Origin: Caballeronia sp. dw_276
Lineage (GTDB): Bacteria; Pseudomonadota; Gammaproteobacteria; Burkholderiales; Burkholderiaceae
NCBI RefSeq assembly: GCF_018449635.1
Contig: NZ_JAAVUV010000011.1
Span: 186,001-250,000 of the forward strand
Direction: 5' to 3'
DNA: 64,000 bases
Shown here: piece after piece, positions 33,639 through 42,343 of the stretch
Numbering within the stretch: position 1 is the first letter of the stretch
Layout of the letters: each line of letters opens with the position of its first letter
Made by a program: the position numbers and the translations under genes
The notes under the pieces: generated by a model
Database searches by the model: none
Told to the model about the DNA's origin: nothing
The model's input: the letters and a program-made list of their open reading frames with translations, nothing else

Positions 33639-34718
33639 ATGAATCCGTCCCCTGCCCCGAAGTCAGCCGCCGAACGCCGCCCGTACACGCGCGGCGCCGT
33701 TTTGCCTGCCCTTTTGCAGCAGCGCATTCTCATCCTCGACGGCGCAATGGGCACCATGATCCAGCGCTACAAGCTCGACGAAGCGGCGTATCGGGGAGAA
33801 CGTTTCGCGGACTATGACCGCGATATCAAGGGCAACAACGAGTTGCTGTCGATCACGCAGCCGCATGTGATTCGCGAGATTCACGACAAATACCTGGCGG
33901 CGGGCGCTGACATTATCGAAACGAACACGTTTGGTGCGACAACCGTCGCCCAGGCCGATTACGGCATGGAGTCGCTCGCGGACGAAATGAACGCGCAATC
34001 CGCGAAGCTCGCGCGTGAAGCATGTGATGCGTTCTCGACGCCGGATAAGCCACGCTTTGTCGCGGGCGCGATCGGACCGACGCCCAAGACCGCGAGCATT
34101 TCACCGGACGTGAATGATCCGGCCGCGCGCAACGTCACCTTCGACGAACTGCGCGAGGCGTATTACGCGCAGGCCAAGGCATTGATGGACGCGGGCTGCG
34201 ATCTGTTCCTGGTCGAAACCATCTTCGACACCTTGAATGCAAAGGCTGCGCTTTTTGCGCTCGACCAGTTGTTCGAAGATACGGGCGAACTGTTGCCGAT
34301 CATGATTTCGGGCACGGTTACCGACGCTTCCGGGCGCATCTTGTCCGGCCAGACGGTCGAGGCGTTCTGGAATTCGCTGCGTCACGCGCGGCCGTTGACC
34401 TTCGGCCTGAATTGCGCATTGGGCGCGGCGCTGATGAGGCCGTACATCGCGGAACTGGCGAAGCTTTGCGATACGTATGTTTCGTGCTATCCGAACGCGG
34501 GTTTGCCCAACCCCATGAGCGACACCGGTTTCGATGAAACCCCGGACGTCACGTCGAACCTGCTGAAGGAATTTGCGCAAGCCGGGTTGGTGAATCTTGC
34601 GGGTGGTTGCTGCGGAACGACGCCGGAACATATCGCGGAAATCGCGAAGGCGCTCGCCGATGTGAAGCCGAGGAAGTGGCCGTCGCATTATCGTGAAGAT
34701 GAGGCCGAGACTGTTTGA
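33639..34718 (+). CDS. metH: Methionine synthase, homocysteine-binding subunit (split MetH part 1)
   Basis: 359-residue homocysteine S-methyltransferase domain (start ATG 33639; ATG 33630 has GGAG only two bases before, so is less likely). Key features: ILDGAMGTMIQRYKL, GADIIETNTFGAT, and the zinc-binding cysteines in LNCALG and GGCCGT. In E. coli this is the first module of a single 1227-residue MetH; here it is a free-standing gene, as is usual in Burkholderia and relatives. Here its partner metH gene lies 1.8 kb downstream, separated by two unrelated genes. A TACAAT box (33596-33601) may be its promoter. Confidence 0.93.
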   Translation: MNPSPAPKSAAERRPYTRGAVLPALLQQRILILDGAMGTMIQRYKLDEAAYRGERFADYDRDIKGNNELLSITQPHVIREIHDKYLAAGADIIETNTFGATTVAQADYGMESLADEMNAQSAKLAREACDAFSTPDKPRFVAGAIGPTPKTASISPDVNDPAARNVTFDELREAYYAQAKALMDAGCDLFLVETIFDTLNAKAALFALDQLFEDTGELLPIMISGTVTDASGRILSGQTVEAFWNSLRHARPLTFGLNCALGAALMRPYIAELAKLCDTYVSCYPNAGLPNPMSDTGFDETPDVTSNLLKEFAQAGLVNLAGGCCGTTPEHIAEIAKALADVKPRKWPSHYREDEAETV

Positions 34719-34755
34719 AGTTTTGTTTCCGCGGGTTTCCTACTGGAACTGATCA

Positions 34756-35844
34756 ATGGCCGCCGTCAAGAAACTGACGATCACAGGGTACAAGTCAATA
34801 CGTGAATTGCGCGACTTCGAGTTGCGTAACTTGAACGTGTTGATTGGGGCCAATGGCGCGGGGAAATCGAACTTTATTAGCTTCTTCCGGATGCTGGCTG
34901 AGATTGTAGGAAAGCGGTTTCAGTTGTTCGTAGTGGTGCAGGGGGGGCCAGATGCGTTGCTGCATTTCTCACGGCAAACAACGTCTGAAATCCACGCAGA
35001 ATTCAACGGTGAACAAGACTCGTATTACTTCACTCTGGTCCCCACCAACGACAATCGCCTCGTTTTTGAAGATGAAGGCCTTTACAACCGGACCGAAAGT
35101 TTTGTTGCAGGCGATACAGAAGGCTTTGCAGGACCGCATCCTGAGTCTCAGTTCGATAAAACGGGTGGCCGCTACACTTCATCTGTGCGTCTGGGTATGG
35201 ATCGTTGGCGTGTCTACCACTTCCATGACACCGGCGCCACGGCAAAGGTAAAACAGCTCCACGCTCCCTTCGACACATTGCGCTTGCAAGTCGACGGCGG
35301 AAACCTGGCTGCCTACCTCGGCATGCTGCGCACGTCCCATCCGGACAGTTACCGCATGATCGTGGACACAATCAGACTCGTCGCCCCGTTTTTCGACGAT
35401 TTCGTTCAGGCACGCGAAGAAAACAAACAGGTTCAACTCGAATGGCTGGAGACGGGAAAGCCAGACGTGGTCTTCAACGCCCACGCGCTATCCGACGGCA
35501 CGCTTCGTTTCATCTGCTTGAGCACGCTTTTAATGCAGCCGTGGGACTTGATGCCGGACACCATTCTTATCGATGAACCGGAACTGGGCCTTCACCCCTA
35601 TGCGATCAACATCCTCGCCGACTTATTGAAGCGCGCGGCCGAACGCAAGCAGGTCATCGTCTCCACTCAATCTGTGGAGCTGATGAATTTGATGGAGCCT
35701 GAAGATGTCGTCGTCGTGGATCGGGAAGACGGCGCATCTACGTTTCGACGCCTTGATTCAGAGCAACTCAAAGGTTGGCTCGAAGATTATTCGCTCGGTG
35801 AACTCTGGAATCAGAATGTGCTGGGCGGGAGACCATCGCGATGA
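34756..35844 (+). CDS. ABC/OLD-type AAA ATPase (candidate defence ATPase)
   Basis: 362-residue ATPase of the SMC/RecF-like (AAA_21) type. The N-terminus (LTITGYKSIRELRDFELRNLNVLIG) leads to Walker A GANGAGKS at 31-38. The degenerate ABC signature LSDGT is at 245-249, Walker B ILIDEPELGLHP at about 270-281, and STQS (303-306) replaces the usual switch His. Such ATPases pair with a nuclease in OLD, PARIS, Gabija and similar defence systems. Its stop overlaps the DUF4276 start by four bases (ATGA). GC is lower than in flanking metH genes. Function by inference only. Confidence 0.85.
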   Translation: MAAVKKLTITGYKSIRELRDFELRNLNVLIGANGAGKSNFISFFRMLAEIVGKRFQLFVVVQGGPDALLHFSRQTTSEIHAEFNGEQDSYYFTLVPTNDNRLVFEDEGLYNRTESFVAGDTEGFAGPHPESQFDKTGGRYTSSVRLGMDRWRVYHFHDTGATAKVKQLHAPFDTLRLQVDGGNLAAYLGMLRTSHPDSYRMIVDTIRLVAPFFDDFVQAREENKQVQLEWLETGKPDVVFNAHALSDGTLRFICLSTLLMQPWDLMPDTILIDEPELGLHPYAINILADLLKRAAERKQVIVSTQSVELMNLMEPEDVVVVDREDGASTFRRLDSEQLKGWLEDYSLGELWNQNVLGGRPSR

Positions 35845-36545
35845 CGCGTTTGTTTATCGTCGGCGAGGGCCCGACTGAAGAGGCTTTTGTGAAATCCGTG
35901 CTGGCGCCCGTCCTGCGGTTATCCAACATCTTCGCGAAACCGTTGCTCATGGAAACGTCCCGCGGACATCGCGGCGGCGGACTCAATCTCGATCGCACAA
36001 GACGCGCCGTCCGAAACGTGCTGCTGGAGCACAACGATGCATACGTAAGCACCATGTTCGACCTCTACGCACTCGACAGGTCTTTTGCAGGCGTCACCGA
36101 ATCTGCCGGCATGGCGCCGTCGAAACGCGCTGCGCACATCGAGCATTTGCTGCACGCGGACATAGTCGCGCGTGTCGGATGCCGCCCGGAGCGTTTCATT
36201 GCGCACATCCAGCCTCACGAGTTCGAGTCGTTGTTGTTCTCGGACATCGGCAAGCTTTGCGATGCAGAACCGGAGTGGGACAAACATCGCGCGGTGCTGG
36301 CAAAAGTTCGCGCTGAAGTAACGAATCCGGAGTGGATCAACGATTCACCGCATACCGCGCCATCAAAACGTCTTGAGATTCTTCGTCCGCGCTATAGAAA
36401 AACAACGCACGGCCCGGCGAGCGCAATAAAAATCACGCTCGATAAAATCCGCGAACAGTGTCCGCATTTCCGGCAGTGGTTTGAACGACTGCTGCAAATC
36501 GGCGCGCAGCCACTGGCCGTCCGAATCCCAGAATCCATAAGCTAA
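35841..36545 (+). CDS. DUF4276 protein, TOPRIM-like (candidate defence nuclease)
   Basis: 234-residue protein. The first strand-loop carries the acidic motif FIVGEGPTEEAF (E9, E13, E14), the second conserved acidic site is FDLYALD (D74, D79), and IQPHEFESLLFSD (H126, E127, E129) follows. This E...DxxxxD pattern is like TOPRIM or RloB-type nuclease domains. Translationally coupled to the ATPase gene. No helix-turn-helix or membrane segment seen. The pair sits between the two metH genes and probably acts as an ATPase-effector immunity module; not tested. Confidence 0.82.
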   Translation: MTRLFIVGEGPTEEAFVKSVLAPVLRLSNIFAKPLLMETSRGHRGGGLNLDRTRRAVRNVLLEHNDAYVSTMFDLYALDRSFAGVTESAGMAPSKRAAHIEHLLHADIVARVGCRPERFIAHIQPHEFESLLFSDIGKLCDAEPEWDKHRAVLAKVRAEVTNPEWINDSPHTAPSKRLEILRPRYRKTTHGPASAIKITLDKIREQCPHFRQWFERLLQIGAQPLAVRIPESIS

Positions 36546-36554
36546 AACCCAGCC

Positions 36555-39272
36555 ATGACCGATCACACCATGCGCCTTTCCGGCCTCGAGCCGTTCAACG
36601 TCACCGACGGTTCGCTCTTCATCAACGTGGGCGAGCGGACCAACGTGACGGGATCGAAGGCGTTCTCACGCATGATCCTCAACAACCAGTTCGACGAGGC
36701 GCTCGCCGTCGCGCGGCAACAGGTTGAGAACGGCGCGCAGATCATCGATATCAACATGGACGAAGCCATGCTCGATTCGAAGGCGGCCATGGTGCGGTTC
36801 CTGAACCTGATCGCCTCCGAACCGGACATTTCGCGCGTGCCGATCATGATCGATTCGTCGAAGTGGGACGTGATCGAAGCGGGTCTCAAATGCGTGCAGG
36901 GCAAGGCGATCGTGAACTCGATCTCGCTGAAAGAAGGCGAAGAGGCGTTCCGCCATCACGCCACGCTGATCCGCCGATACGGCGCCGCCGCCGTCGTCAT
37001 GGCCTTCGACGAAGACGGCCAGGCCGATACCTACGAACGCAAGACGCAAATCTGCAAGCGCTCGTACGATTTCCTCGTGAACGAAGTCGGCTTTCCGCCG
37101 GAAGACATCATCTTCGATCCGAACATTTTCGCGATCGCGACCGGCATCGAAGAACACAACAACTACGCCGTCGACTTCATCAACGCCACGCGCTGGATCA
37201 AGGAGAACCTGCCGTTCGCCAAGATCAGCGGCGGTGTGTCGAACGTGTCGTTCTCGTTTCGCGGCAACGATCCGGTGCGCGAAGCCATCCATACCGTGTT
37301 CCTGTATCACGCGATCCAGGCGGGCATGGACATGGGCATCGTGAATGCGGGGCAGCTCGGCGTGTACGCGGATCTCGATCCCGAATTGCGCGAACGCGTG
37401 GAAGACGTGGTGCTGAATCGCCGGGAAGACGGCACGGACCGTCTGCTCGAAATCGCCGATAAATTCAAAACCGGCGCCGCGAAGAAAGAAGAGAACCTGG
37501 AATGGCGCAATCAGGACGTCGATAAACGCCTTGCCCACGCGCTCGTTCACGGCATCACGAACTTCATCGTGGAAGACACGGAGGAAGTCCGTCAGCGCAT
37601 TGAAGCCGCGGGCGGCCGCCCGATCAACGTGATCGAAGGGCCGCTGATGGACGGCATGAACATCGTCGGCGACCTGTTCGGCGCGGGCAAGATGTTCCTG
37701 CCGCAAGTGGTCAAGTCGGCGCGCGTGATGAAGCAGGCTGTGGCGCACTTGATTCCGTACATCGAGGAAGAAAAGAAGCGCATGGCCGATGCCGGCGAAG
37801 ACGTCCGCCCGAAAGGCAAGATCGTGATCGCGACCGTGAAGGGCGATGTGCACGACATCGGCAAGAACATCGTTTCGGTCGTGCTCCAGTGCAACAACTT
37901 CGAAGTGGTCAACATGGGCGTGATGGTGCCCTGCGCGACCATTTTGGCGAAGGCGAAGGAGGAAGGCGCCGACATCATCGGCTTGTCGGGGCTGATTACG
38001 CCGAGTCTCGAAGAGATGGCCTACGTTGCGTCGGAAATGCAGCGCGACGATTATTTCCGCGGCAAGCAGACGCCGCTGCTGATTGGGGGCGCAACGACCT
38101 CGCGCGTGCACACGGCCGTGAAAATCGCGCCGCACTACGATGGCCCCGTGGTTTATGTGCCGGATGCATCGCGGTCGGTGTCGGTGGCGTCGAGCCTGCT
38201 ATCCGACGATGGCGCGACCAAATATCTCGCCGATCTGAAGACGGACTACGAACGCATCCGCACGCAGCACGCGAACCGCAAGGCCACGCCAATGGTTACC
38301 TACGCCGAGGCGCGCGCGAACAAAACGAAGATCGACTGGGCGAGTTACCAGCCGAAGAAACCGACGTTCATCGGGCGTCGCGTGTTCAAGAATTACGATC
38401 TGGCGGATCTGGCGAATTACATCGACTGGGCGCCGTTTTTCCAGACCTGGGATCTCGCCGGTCCGTATCCGGCGATTCTCAATGACGAGATCGTGGGTGA
38501 GTCGGCGCGGCGCGTTTTCTCCGATGGCAAGTCCATGCTCTCGCGCATCATCCAGGGCCGCTGGCTGCAGGCGAACGGCGTAGTGATGTTGCTGCCGGCG
38601 AATACGGTGAATGACGACGACATCGAAATCTACACCGACGATACCCGCACGCAAGTCGCCATGACGTGGCGCAACCTGCGTCAGCAAACGGTGCGTCCGA
38701 TCGTGGACGGCGTGCAGCGCGCGAACCGCTCGCTGGCGGATTTCATCGCGCCGAAGGATTCGGGCGTGGCGGATTACATCGGCATGTTCGCGGTGACGGC
38801 GGGGCTTGGCGTCGAGAAAAAGGAAAAGCAGTTCGAAGCCGATAACGACGACTACAGCGCAATCATGCTCAAGGCGCTCGCCGACCGCTTCGCCGAAGCC
38901 TTCGCCGAAGCACTGCACGCGCGGGTGCGTCGCGAATTGTGGGGTTATGCGGCTGGCGAAACGCTCGATAACGCCGCGATGATCGACGAGAAGTATCGTG
39001 GGATTCGTCCGGCGCCGGGTTATCCGGCGTGCCCGGATCATCTGGTCAAGCAGGACATGTTCGACGTCCTGCAGGCCAACGAGATCGGCATGACGGTGAC
39101 CGAGTCGCTCGCCATGTTGCCGGCGGCGAGCGTGTCGGGCTTTTACATCGCGCATCCGGAAAGTACGTACTTTTCGGTCGGCAAGATCGCGGACGATCAG
39201 GTGGAAAGTTTTGCGCAACGTATGGCTTTATCGAAGAACGATGCCGAGCGCGCGCTCGCACCGTTGCTCTAA
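36555..39272 (+). CDS. metH: Methionine synthase, pterin/B12/activation subunit (split MetH part 2)
   Basis: 905 residues corresponding to the last three modules of cobalamin-dependent methionine synthase. The methyltetrahydrofolate-binding barrel starts INVGERTNVTGSKAF. The cap and cobalamin domain has DVHDIGKN (axial His about residue 433), then GLSGLITPSLEEM and the GGATTS loop. The AdoMet-binding activation domain includes RPAPGYPACPDH near 815. Works with the separate homocysteine-binding subunit. It starts nine bases after the DUF4276 gene, so may be transcribed with the inserted pair. Confidence 0.95.
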   Translation: MTDHTMRLSGLEPFNVTDGSLFINVGERTNVTGSKAFSRMILNNQFDEALAVARQQVENGAQIIDINMDEAMLDSKAAMVRFLNLIASEPDISRVPIMIDSSKWDVIEAGLKCVQGKAIVNSISLKEGEEAFRHHATLIRRYGAAAVVMAFDEDGQADTYERKTQICKRSYDFLVNEVGFPPEDIIFDPNIFAIATGIEEHNNYAVDFINATRWIKENLPFAKISGGVSNVSFSFRGNDPVREAIHTVFLYHAIQAGMDMGIVNAGQLGVYADLDPELRERVEDVVLNRREDGTDRLLEIADKFKTGAAKKEENLEWRNQDVDKRLAHALVHGITNFIVEDTEEVRQRIEAAGGRPINVIEGPLMDGMNIVGDLFGAGKMFLPQVVKSARVMKQAVAHLIPYIEEEKKRMADAGEDVRPKGKIVIATVKGDVHDIGKNIVSVVLQCNNFEVVNMGVMVPCATILAKAKEEGADIIGLSGLITPSLEEMAYVASEMQRDDYFRGKQTPLLIGGATTSRVHTAVKIAPHYDGPVVYVPDASRSVSVASSLLSDDGATKYLADLKTDYERIRTQHANRKATPMVTYAEARANKTKIDWASYQPKKPTFIGRRVFKNYDLADLANYIDWAPFFQTWDLAGPYPAILNDEIVGESARRVFSDGKSMLSRIIQGRWLQANGVVMLLPANTVNDDDIEIYTDDTRTQVAMTWRNLRQQTVRPIVDGVQRANRSLADFIAPKDSGVADYIGMFAVTAGLGVEKKEKQFEADNDDYSAIMLKALADRFAEAFAEALHARVRRELWGYAAGETLDNAAMIDEKYRGIRPAPGYPACPDHLVKQDMFDVLQANEIGMTVTESLAMLPAASVSGFYIAHPESTYFSVGKIADDQVESFAQRMALSKNDAERALAPLL

Positions 39273-39412
39273 AGCTGATACCGGGAATCACAACAGCGCA
39301 ATTTTGGCGAAGTGCGTTACGGTTATTTTGGATTTCCTTACACTTGGGAGTGTGCGCAGGGTCGTCATGGCGACGGCCACGCACTCTTTAAACGTCTCGG
39401 AGAAAGTCGAAA

Positions 39413-39622
39413 ATGATCAAGCTGACGCCTATCGTAGCCGTTGCGGTTGCCGTGCTGTGTACATCGTTGAGTCCGGCGGCATTTGCGCAGGCCCCCAAGC
39501 CCGGTACGGGAGCGAGTACGAGCACCGCATCGAGCTACTCGCCGCCGGTCACCGAGCACAAGAAAAAGCCCCGCAAGGCGAAAGCAAAGAAGCCGATGAG
39601 CGATATGGCGGCGTCGCAATAA
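39413..39622 (+). CDS. Small exported basic protein (unknown)
   Basis: 69 residues: signal peptide MIKLTPIVAVAVAVLCTSLS-PAAFAQA, then a Ser/Thr-rich spacer and a Lys-rich C-terminus (HKKKPRKAKAKKPMSD). GGAGAAAG precedes the ATG. Mature protein would be a short, very basic periplasmic peptide. No family recognised; similar ones occur in Burkholderia relatives. An intrinsic terminator follows. Confidence 0.75.
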   Translation: MIKLTPIVAVAVAVLCTSLSPAAFAQAPKPGTGASTSTASSYSPPVTEHKKKPRKAKAKKPMSDMAASQ

Positions 39623-39650
39623 GCGATTGCCAATCTGCATTGATCTGAAC

Positions 39651-39678
39651 AAAAAACCCCGCAGTTGCGGGGTTTTTT
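39651..39678. terminator. Bidirectional rho-independent terminator
   Basis: AAAAACCCCGC / GCGGGGTTTTT stem with AGTT loop and T run of six on the plus side, A-run on the other, between the small exported protein and the convergent DUF1840 gene. Confidence 0.88.
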
Positions 39679-39711
39679 ATGTGTTGCCTTAATACCTGCT
39701 GCAACCGGAGC

Positions 39712-40038
39712 TCAAACGCCCCAGAGAATGTCGCCATTCGCCTGATGCGCTAGACGCATCATGTCGAGGAATGGATACGCCCGTTGCGACAATCCCACGG
39801 GAATCTCGTGCGGCTCATGGCCGGCTTCGCCTTCGTGGAAATGACCGTCGTGTTCGGCGCGTTCCTGCTTGTCGAAGGCAACCGCCGCTTCCAGCTTCTG
39901 GATGCATGCCGGCAGCTCGTCGTGCGTAATGACGCCGCGTTCGCCCAGCCGTTTTCCGATGATGCCAAGCAAATAGTCAGCGAGGTTATCGAGCATCTGC
40001 ACGTCGGGTGCAGCGCTGGTTTTGAATGTGATCAGCAT
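39712..40038 (-). CDS. DUF1840 domain protein
   Basis: 108-residue cytoplasmic protein. The N-terminal MLITFKTSAAPDVQML and later the FDMMRLAHQANGDILWGV end are diagnostic of DUF1840, common in Burkholderiales. Middle region holds a His/Glu-rich stretch (AEHDGHFHEGEAGHEPHE) that may bind metal. Divergent from argS; a 14-base palindrome lies 165 bases upstream. Function unknown. Confidence 0.9.
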   Translation of the reverse strand: MLITFKTSAAPDVQMLDNLADYLLGIIGKRLGERGVITHDELPACIQKLEAAVAFDKQERAEHDGHFHEGEAGHEPHEIPVGLSQRAYPFLDMMRLAHQANGDILWGV

Positions 40039-40440
40039 GGCAAGGTCCCTTCCTTTTGTTGGCCTGTTGTTCGGCTATGTATTTGCCTATGTATTCGGCA
40101 GTTCAGCGAGGTGCGCGGTGAAGTTCAGCCAATCGGTCCGGCGCGCCCGCGCATTGTTCCAACTCCTGATTCTTTTCCCCGACTCGACCCTGATTCGACA
40201 TATTAGCACCTGCTAAAATCCCGAATTACCTGAGCAAATGTTGCGCCGGATACCAAACCCCTGGTTTATTGTTATCGCCGGGAACGGCTGCGGCCATGCC
40301 TCCAGACGCGAACATGCGCATGCGCGCGAGGCGGTCCAAACCGACTGCCCGACCTCTGTTTGTCGCGCTTTTTACCTGCGCGTGGTTTGAAATTACCCGC
40401 GCGTGGAACGAACAAACACATCACCGGATCAAGAATCAGC
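40039..40440. other. 402-bp divergent region between DUF1840 and argS genes
   Basis: No gene seen. Contains the perfect palindrome TTAGCACCTGCTAA (see separate entry), next to TAAAAT, and presumably both promoters. Confidence 0.4.
40203..40216. promoter_or_regulatory. Palindrome TTAGCA-CC-TGCTAA
   Basis: Perfect six-base inverted repeat with a two-base centre, directly adjacent to TAAAAT, about 225 bases before argS. Could be an operator for a dimeric regulator overlapping the argS promoter. Unassigned. Confidence 0.35.
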
Positions 40441-42225
40441 ATGCTGCCCGCACAAAAACTTACCCTCGAAACGCTGCTGACCGATGCGGTCAAGCAGGTT
40501 GTACAGGCGTCGCAAGGCGCATCGGAAGCGAATTTCGTTACGCCGGCCATCGTGCTCGAGCGCCCGAAGGTCGCGGCGCATGGAGACGTGGCGTCGAACG
40601 TCGCCATGCAGCTTGCCAAGCCGCTGCGCGCGAATCCGCGACAACTGGCGCAGCAAATCGTCGATGCCGTGTTGAGCCTGCCCGCCGCGCTTGGTCTTGT
40701 CGAAGCGGCGGAAGTCGCCGGGCCGGGCTTCATCAATCTGCGGCTGGCGGCATCGGCGAAACAATCCGTGGTGCCGGCGGCGCTCGCCGAGGGCGTCAAT
40801 TACGGTCGCAGCACGCGCGACGAAGGCAAGCAGGTGCTGATCGAATTCGTCTCGGCGAATCCGACCGGGCCGCTGCATGTAGGCCACGGCCGTCAGGCCA
40901 CGCTCGGCGATGCCCTGGCCAACCTGCTCGCCACGCAAGGCAACGCGGTGCATCGCGAGTTCTATTACAACGATGCCGGCGTGCAGATCGGCAACCTGGC
41001 CACTTCCACGCAATTGCGTGCGCGCGGTTTCAAACCCGGCGACAAGGAATGGCCCGAGAACGCGTACAACGGCGAATACATTGCGGATATCGCGCGTGAT
41101 TACTTGGCAGGCGCCACGGTCGCGGCCAAGGACGGCGCGCCCGTGACCGCGAAAGGTGACGTGGATGACCTCGACGCCATCCGCGTTTTCGCGGTTGCGT
41201 ATCTGCGTCACGAACAGGATCTGGATTTGACCGCGTTCGGCGTGGCGTTCGACCAGTTTTATCTTGAGTCATCGCTGTATAACGAAGGCCGCGTCCAGTC
41301 GACCGTCGACGCGTTGATTGCTGCCGGCAAGACGTACGAGCAGGACGGCGCGCTGTGGCTGCGCACGACCGACGACGGCGACGACAAAGACCGCGTGATG
41401 CGCAAGTCGGACGGTACATACACGTACTTCGTGCCGGACGTCGCGTATCACGTGGCGAAGTGGCAGCGCGGTTTCACGAAGGTGATCAACGTGCAGGGTT
41501 CGGACCATCACGGCACTATCGCGCGGGTTCGTGCAGGTCTGCAGGGGCTTGGCATCGGCATTCCGAAGGGCTATCCCGACTACGTGCTGCACAAGATGGT
41601 CACGGTCATGCGCAACGGCGTGGAAGTGAAGATCTCGAAGCGCGCGGGCAGTTATGTGACGGTGCGCGATCTGATCGAATGGTCGGGTGGCATGACGCCG
41701 GGCGAGGAAGTTGCGCCGGATCAGATCGATGAAGACACCATCCGCCGTGGCCGCGATGCCGTGCGTTTTTTCCTGATTTCGCGCAAGGCCGACACGGAAT
41801 TCGTCTTCGATATCGACCTGGCGCTCAAGCAAAGCGACGAGAACCCGGTGTATTACGTGCAGTACGCGCACGCGCGCATTTGCACGATCCTCGGCGACTG
41901 GAAAACGCGCTACGCGGGCGATCTCGCCACTTTGGCGAGCGTCGATCTCACGCCGCTTTCGAGCGAACACGCCATGGCCCTGCTCAACAAGCTCGCGGAA
42001 TATCCGGACATGCTGTCGCACGCCGCCGACGAACTCGCGCCGCACGCCGTCGCCTTCTACTTGCGTGACCTCGCGGGCGAATTCCACTCGTTCTACAATG
42101 CGGAGCGCGTGCTGGTGGACGAAGACGGCGTGCGTAACGCGCGTATCGCGTTGCTGGCCGCCACGCGGCAAGTACTCGAAAACGGCCTTGCGCTGATCGG
42201 CGTATCGGCTCCCGTCAAGATGTGA
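40441..42225 (+). CDS. argS: Arginyl-tRNA synthetase
   Basis: 594-residue class I aminoacyl-tRNA synthetase charging tRNA-Arg. The HIGH motif reads HVGH at 146-149 (SANPTGPLHVGHGRQATLGD), and KISKRAG replaces the KMSKS motif, as usual in this enzyme. N-terminal Add-1 tRNA-binding domain and the C-terminal DALR anticodon-binding domain (ending LIGVSAPVKM) are present. ATG 40441 is chosen as the start of the conserved N-terminus; the ribosome site is weak. Confidence 0.96.
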   Translation: MLPAQKLTLETLLTDAVKQVVQASQGASEANFVTPAIVLERPKVAAHGDVASNVAMQLAKPLRANPRQLAQQIVDAVLSLPAALGLVEAAEVAGPGFINLRLAASAKQSVVPAALAEGVNYGRSTRDEGKQVLIEFVSANPTGPLHVGHGRQATLGDALANLLATQGNAVHREFYYNDAGVQIGNLATSTQLRARGFKPGDKEWPENAYNGEYIADIARDYLAGATVAAKDGAPVTAKGDVDDLDAIRVFAVAYLRHEQDLDLTAFGVAFDQFYLESSLYNEGRVQSTVDALIAAGKTYEQDGALWLRTTDDGDDKDRVMRKSDGTYTYFVPDVAYHVAKWQRGFTKVINVQGSDHHGTIARVRAGLQGLGIGIPKGYPDYVLHKMVTVMRNGVEVKISKRAGSYVTVRDLIEWSGGMTPGEEVAPDQIDEDTIRRGRDAVRFFLISRKADTEFVFDIDLALKQSDENPVYYVQYAHARICTILGDWKTRYAGDLATLASVDLTPLSSEHAMALLNKLAEYPDMLSHAADELAPHAVAFYLRDLAGEFHSFYNAERVLVDEDGVRNARIALLAATRQVLENGLALIGVSAPVKM

Positions 42226-42297
42226 TTACGGCACAGGGCCGGATATAACCGGCCTGTTGTGCGACCGTTCGAGCCATGGCGCGCCTGAGGCCGCCGT

Positions 42298-42303
42298 TAT
42301 AAT
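42298..42303 (+). promoter_or_regulatory. Candidate -10 box for the SPOR protein gene
   Basis: TATAAT 41 bases upstream of ATG 42344, downstream of a GC-rich argS-end hairpin (ACAGGGCCGG / CCGGCCTGT, about 42233-42260). No consensus -35 visible. Confidence 0.4.
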
Positions 42304-42343
42304 CGACGCCCATTCAGAAGACTTTTTGCAGGTGATTCATACG

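Noticed and set aside
34756..36545. Toxin-antitoxin interpretation of the ATPase-DUF4276 pair
   Set aside because: Both proteins are too large and lack antitoxin features such as a small DNA-binding domain; an ATPase-nuclease immunity reading fits better.
36666..38135. 489-residue open frame antisense to the second metH gene
   Set aside because: Shadow frame in GC-rich sequence, rich in His/Arg/Asp without any motif.
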